Origin: Chlorokybus atmophyticus
Taxonomy: Eukaryota > Streptophyta > Chlorokybophyceae > Chlorokybales > Chlorokybaceae
Assembly: GCA_009103225.1 (NCBI GenBank)
Contig: RHPI01000773.1
Span: 410,476 to 474,475, forward strand
DNA length: 64,000 nucleotides
Reading direction: 5' to 3'
The position numbers were made by a program, and so were the translations under genes. Positions 58,877 through 64,000 of the stretch are shown in pieces (the first letter of the stretch is position 1; each line of letters begins with the position of its first letter). The notes beneath the pieces are model-generated. The model saw only the letters and a list, made by a program, of their open reading frames with translations, was not told the origin of the DNA and did not search any database.

Positions 58877-60597
58877 ATGCAACGAGCTAAGCTTCCAAGT
58901 AGTAGTTGCGGCATAGCTTTCGGAAGACAAGCTGTAGGGCACTTGGGACACGTGGCGGTCAGACATGTGCTTCCCGCCGCCGCTTGGCCGCGGAGTAGCA
59001 TGGCGGCAGCGGCGGCGGTGATTGAGGCGAAGGGGCTGAGGGACGGAGAGGAAGCTGCTGCTGCCAGCGTTGAGGCCCGGCTGCTGGTAGCAGTGAGGAG
59101 AGGAGAGGAATCCGTCTCCTCCGCCGCGGCCTTCGTGTCCCCAGCGGCAGCGGCAGCGGCAGCGGCGGCGGCGGAGGTTGAGGATGAGGTGATCGATGAT
59201 ATTTTTGCTCATACCTCAGATGAACGCGTGGAGGTGATTGTCTGCCCATCTCAACCCCGCCCATACGCAGGTCTGATGCTGCTTGACTTGGCTAGTCATG
59301 CTCGTCACATGCATACACGCCGCCGCCGTCGTCGTTGTCGTCCTCATTCTCATACTTGTCGAAGTCGAGCATGAGTCATCATTCTGGTGTATGCGTGCAG
59401 TGGCGAGAGAATGCGAAGGGCGCGACGCCGATGGCAACTGCTCTGGTGATGACGAGGAAGAAGACGGCTCGGATACGTCCAGCAGAAGGCTTAGAGACAA
59501 ACTGCGAAGAGTGGTATATTGTTGGACATGTTGACACACGTTTGGTGCGTATATGTGCGCACACAAGTATGAACAATGGCTTACTTGTAACACTGCAGAA
59601 GTTTTGATAGACTCGTGCTCGAATTACATGCAGGACTCGCAGCGGGTCTTTGTGCGCATCGAGCGCCTCACAGCAAGGTGTGTGTACGTGGTAGTGTGGT
59701 ACATTGCTAATCGTTAAACCAGATGGAGACAGTACAGGTGCAATGTGACCATGTTGGATCTCTCATTGCTCATTGCATGCTGTGCAGCTACTTTGCTGCA
59801 GCGGTAGGGCTGGGCTTTGCATCCCCGCGGTCGTTGTGGGAGTACCTCACAGGTCGTCTCGGGCCCCAATGGCAGGTAAATTAGGAGAGCGCGTGTGCGT
59901 GCGCGTGATCATGTCGCGGCAGCATCAACAAGCACATTCTATACATAGGGCAACCATCACACTGAGCGAGGCGAGCGGCGCGAATGTTATGGCAAGCTCG
60001 CGTACGAGTTCTGCATGGACAGCGTCGTCTCCCCACCCCAGTTTCGCATGCACGACCGGCACTCGTGGCTCGGCGCATGCCCGGACGGCCTTGTCGGCGC
60101 GGATGGGTTGATAGAAATAAAGTCCCCCGCTAGACGCGCGCACACACACGTTCCGAGACACAACATGCCGCAGCTGCAAGGCGAGCTGGAGATATGCGAG
60201 CGGGAGTGGGTGGACTTCACATCGTTCACACGAGACCACCTCGTGGTATGAAACCATTGGTTGCTGCATTCACTTGTGTCACCGACAAAAGTGATCAATG
60301 GTTTCATACCAGGTGATAAGGGTGATGAGGAGTAAAGAGTACTGGACTTGGTTATTGCCAAGGCTTCAAGACTTCTACTGTTGTTTGCAAGCGGATGTTG
60401 AGCCAACGCCGTTGGCGCGTGTGAGGGACCTCAAGCCGCCTCCTGTTGAGACCAAGCTTGTGCTTGATACAGCGCTATGCGAGTTCTGGGAACATCATAA
60501 AGCACACATGGAAGCTCTTAACGTCAACGAGCAGCAGCAACAGCAGAAGGAGGAAGGATTGAAGCAGCAGCAGCAGCAGCAGCAAGATATTACATGA
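58877..60597 (+). CDS. YqaJ / lambda-exonuclease-like nuclease, probably organelle targeted
   Basis: Six exons, 58877-59270, 59401-59513, 59634-59677, 59788-59875, 59949-60245 and 60313-60597 (stop TGA), join in phase to 406 residues. The first 60 residues are Arg/Ser/Ala-rich with few acids (MQRAKLPSSSCGIAFGRQAV), suggesting a plastid or mitochondrial transit peptide. An acidic linker follows, then the YqaJ fold: RIERLTAS with YFAAAVGLGFASPRSLWEYL, HSWLGACPDGLVGADG, LIEIKSP (the PD-(D/E)xK core Asp, Glu and Lys all present), QLQGELEICEREWVDF, and a C-terminal helical region ending in poly-Gln. Plants and algae carry nuclear genes of this phage-derived family, presumed to act in organellar DNA repair. 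The intron 60246-60312 has inverted-repeat ends (see separate entry). Convergent with the ferredoxin gene. Confidence 0.9.
60244..60311 (+). repeat. inverted repeat whose arms contain both splice sites of an intron
   Basis: Perfect 16-bp arms TGGTATGAAACCATTG (60244-60259) and its complement (60296-60311). The GTATGA donor lies in the left arm; the acceptor AG (60311-60312) overlaps the last base of the right arm. The 67-nt intron is thus almost wholly a hairpin, with a 36-nt loop. Confidence 0.93.
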
Positions 60598-60831
60598 TCA
60601 TGAAGTACATAATCATCATTAACAATGGCTGCAGGAGATTCAGGTGCTTCTAGCACACGAGTGTACATTATAAATTGACAATTGGATTGGGTATTGTTAG
60701 TGCGCAAGGCAAAGGCAGTAAGAGAACACAGTGCATCCATGTTATTGCACTGTATACTCTAGTCGTTCGGCTAAATTGCTCTGTTCCTGATGCATGACAT
60801 ACTAACCCTAACTCTGCAGGTTTTAATGCTA

Positions 60832-62456
60832 TCACTTCTTGGCTTGGGGCAGCGTAGCCACCTTCACCTGCAGAAATGGCGCGGTGAACATTGCATGCAG
60901 TGGGTACCAAGTATTGGTCGCTAAACTGCAGCATGTACTACTTCCGGTAACAGAGCACTGCACAGGGTGTGCACGCATGCGCACATGCACACTCGTCGCA
61001 TGTGTGCGTGCGTACGCCTGCACGTCTGCGTATATGTGTGTGTGCATGTACGTGCGCATGCGCATGTACGTGCGTGCATATGTGGTGCTTACTTTGCCAG
61101 CATTTTCACCATCTCCAACAACCGCTTGACACGACAATCGCCACGACTCGGGCTTCTGCATAACAAATCAGAGACAAGCTGTATACCAACAACCAGATGT
61201 TGTATAGCTCGAACAGGCACACAGACACTCACATTCTTCAACTTTTTCGTTTCGGCGGCTGTTCGCTCAGACAGCCACTCCGCCCCCTCCAGCACCTGGT
61301 AAGAAGAAGTTTGTGTGATCCTGTAGTCACCACACCACCAACAACAATTACAACCTCACCAACAACAACAAGGAGGTCCCTCACCTCAACAATACACGTG
61401 CCACAGTTGCCAGCGCCCCCGCAATTGCTCAGCTTGCCCTGCACGAGAGAGGAAAACATACTCACTACACACCAAGCAGATAACACATACACATGCATGT
61501 AACTTCAATCCCTCTGACAACCAGCTGTAAGAAGTATTTGTTGTGTGCTTACCCACGTTGTGTACATCTCGATCTTGTTCTCCTTCATGACGTTGCGCAA
61601 TATGCGGCCGCTGTCGCAGTGCAACGATGTGACGGGCTCGCCATCCTGATGATGCATGTCTGTAAGTATCAGTCAGTATTGTTTGGGCATCAAGAAGCCT
61701 GTGTGTGCGTTCCACACCGTACAATGAAAACACGGGGACAACAGCACATCTTCATGGTGTGTGAGAGTGGATGTGTTACTGGGATGTGCGAGTGTAGCAG
61801 CGATGTACGCATGATGCATGATACAGCAGTGTGTATGTGAGTGTGCGCGCATGCGGCCATGCGCGTGCATGCGTGCTTGTATGGCCCTGCTGTGCACACG
61901 CACGCGCACGCGCAGAGAGTGAGAGCAGGCACTCGACTGGGAAACCTAATTCATCAGACTGCGTAAGTTGCTGGAGAGTGCATCGCCGTTTTACGCGCAC
62001 ACAAACAGTAGATGTTGCCTGTTGTGACTGTCCTTGACGATTGTGCGTCTAATGTGTTGACAACTGACACAGTGCAATTCAGCTGTAGTGTGATATGGAG
62101 TCATCACCCGCTCTCACCCTGACGACATCCACGTCAAAGCCGCTGGCAGTAGTAGGCTCCTCCACCTCTTCCTCCTCCTCGCCCTCCGCCTTCTCCTCCG
62201 CGTTCTCCACCTGCTCCACCCTCTCCGCTTGCTCCGCCTCCCCAGCAGCAGCAGCGCACCCCACAATCACACCACGCTCCCTCCTCACACCAACACTGCC
62301 GTTCACACTAACACTACCTCCCACGCTAGCACCTTTCACGCCGACACCTTTGCTACGACTAAGTCGTTTCCTGCTAACACCGCCTGGCCGCCTTCGGTCT
62401 AGGGAGGCGGCGGCGTGTGCCGGCAGCAGCAGTAGAGCAGGCACAAGCGCAGCCAT
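60832..62456 (-). CDS. PnsB3/NDF4-like 2Fe-2S ferredoxin protein, plastid targeted
   Basis: Six exons, 62456-62118, 61645-61553, 61438-61385, 61295-61233, 61155-61093 and 60867-60832, give 215 residues. The N-terminus (MAALVPALLLLPAHAAASLD, then a basic Ser/Val/Gly stretch) looks like a chloroplast transit peptide. An acidic linker precedes the domain: SGRILRNVMKENKIEMYTTW, GKLSNCGGAGNCGTCIVE, EWLSERTAAETKKL, PESWRLSCQAVVGDG and KVATLPQAKK at the end. The four cluster cysteines are present with C-x5-C-x2-C spacing and a distant fourth. This spacing and the PxxWRLxCQ block match the PnsB3 (NDF4) family of chloroplast NDH subcomplex B rather than ordinary photosynthetic ferredoxin. PnsB3 supports cyclic electron flow around photosystem I. 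Introns are all GT-AG. Confidence 0.9.
60990..61080. repeat. alternating tract in last intron of the ferredoxin gene
   Basis: GCATGCGCACATGCAC- and GTGTGTGTGCATG-like alternation lies in the intron between 61093 and 60867. Confidence 0.75.
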
Positions 62457-62840
62457 CACGACGACGACGACAACTACACGGCTGTTCCCTCTCACGTCGC
62501 CACCGACGTCGACGACGACAGCCCAGTCGGGTGACAGGACGCCAATCACTTGTCAATCACGCACGCACCTTTGCCAGCTGGCACCAGAAGCATAAAAGCC
62601 AAGCATCATACACACGTGCGTTATGCCGAGTATGCACTGAATAGTGACGTGACCAGCGCACTCGCGAGAAACGCTAACGTTACTCATAACATCAGGGTTA
62701 CTTAACGTAGTTGTTGGCATACCTGTTCTGGCGTTGCGTTTGCACCAATGCATTTGTAGTAAGTTAGCCGGCGTGTAGTAGCCGTGTGGTTGTTGGTATT
62801 GCTGTCAGACTCGTTGTCGGCGGCGGCGGGAGCGGCGACG
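62457..62840. promoter_or_regulatory. divergent promoter between ferredoxin and UMP-CMP kinase genes
   Basis: 384 bp between outward-facing start codons, GC-rich near both starts. Regulation itself is not visible. Confidence 0.45.

Positions 62841-64000
<1,160 letters not shown>

Overview
This window is intron-rich nuclear DNA from a eukaryote, almost certainly photosynthetic and most likely of the green lineage (a green alga or close relative). The lineage call rests on gene content. There is a plastid-type 2Fe-2S protein resembling the PnsB3/NDF4 subunit of chloroplast NDH. There is a Kelch-repeat PPP phosphatase of the PPKL/BSU1 type. There is an EDR2-type PH-START-DUF1336 protein, and a four-carbon-acid-sugar-kinase/class II aldolase fusion of the plant type. 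No bacterial operon signals are present. Genes are split by many short GT-AG introns, and at least nine introns appear to use GC-AG.

Layout: 0.8-2.8 kb, antibiotic-biosynthesis-monooxygenase (ABM) domain gene (+). 2.9-3.7 kb, glutaredoxin (-). 4.8-5.8 kb, small proline-rich membrane protein (+). 7.7-8.1 kb, possible small coiled-coil gene (+). 8.5-11.1 kb, OtnK-like/aldolase fusion with many apparent frameshifts (-). 12.4-14.8 kb and 18.7-21.8 kb, tandem paralogous long coiled-coil genes of unknown family (-). 23.8-30.8 kb, a complete but inactivated Ty3/gypsy chromovirus with 5-bp target duplication. 33.4-35.8 kb, two incompletely resolved membrane-protein genes (-). 38.0-39.7 kb, secreted protein with two SnoaL/NTF2-like domains (-). 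42.2-47.2 kb, PPKL phosphatase (-), divergent from a three-GAF protein at 48.2-52.9 kb (+). 53.7-58.0 kb, EDR2-like lipid-binding protein (-), divergent from a YqaJ-type nuclease at 58.9-60.6 kb (+). 60.8-62.5 kb, PnsB3-like ferredoxin (-), divergent from a UMP-CMP kinase starting at 62.8 kb (+) and running off the end.

The accessory signals are in non-coding DNA: a set of near-perfect hairpins, several with a single central base, scattered through introns and spacers. One of them (60244-60311) places both splice sites of an intron inside its arms, the architecture expected of an introner-like element. Alternating GT/GC-rich tracts fill many introns, and all three assembly gaps lie in poly-G/poly-C. 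The genes are mostly housekeeping, signalling and plastid functions; nothing indicates that they act as one pathway. Exon coordinates were derived by hand and may be off by a base or two.
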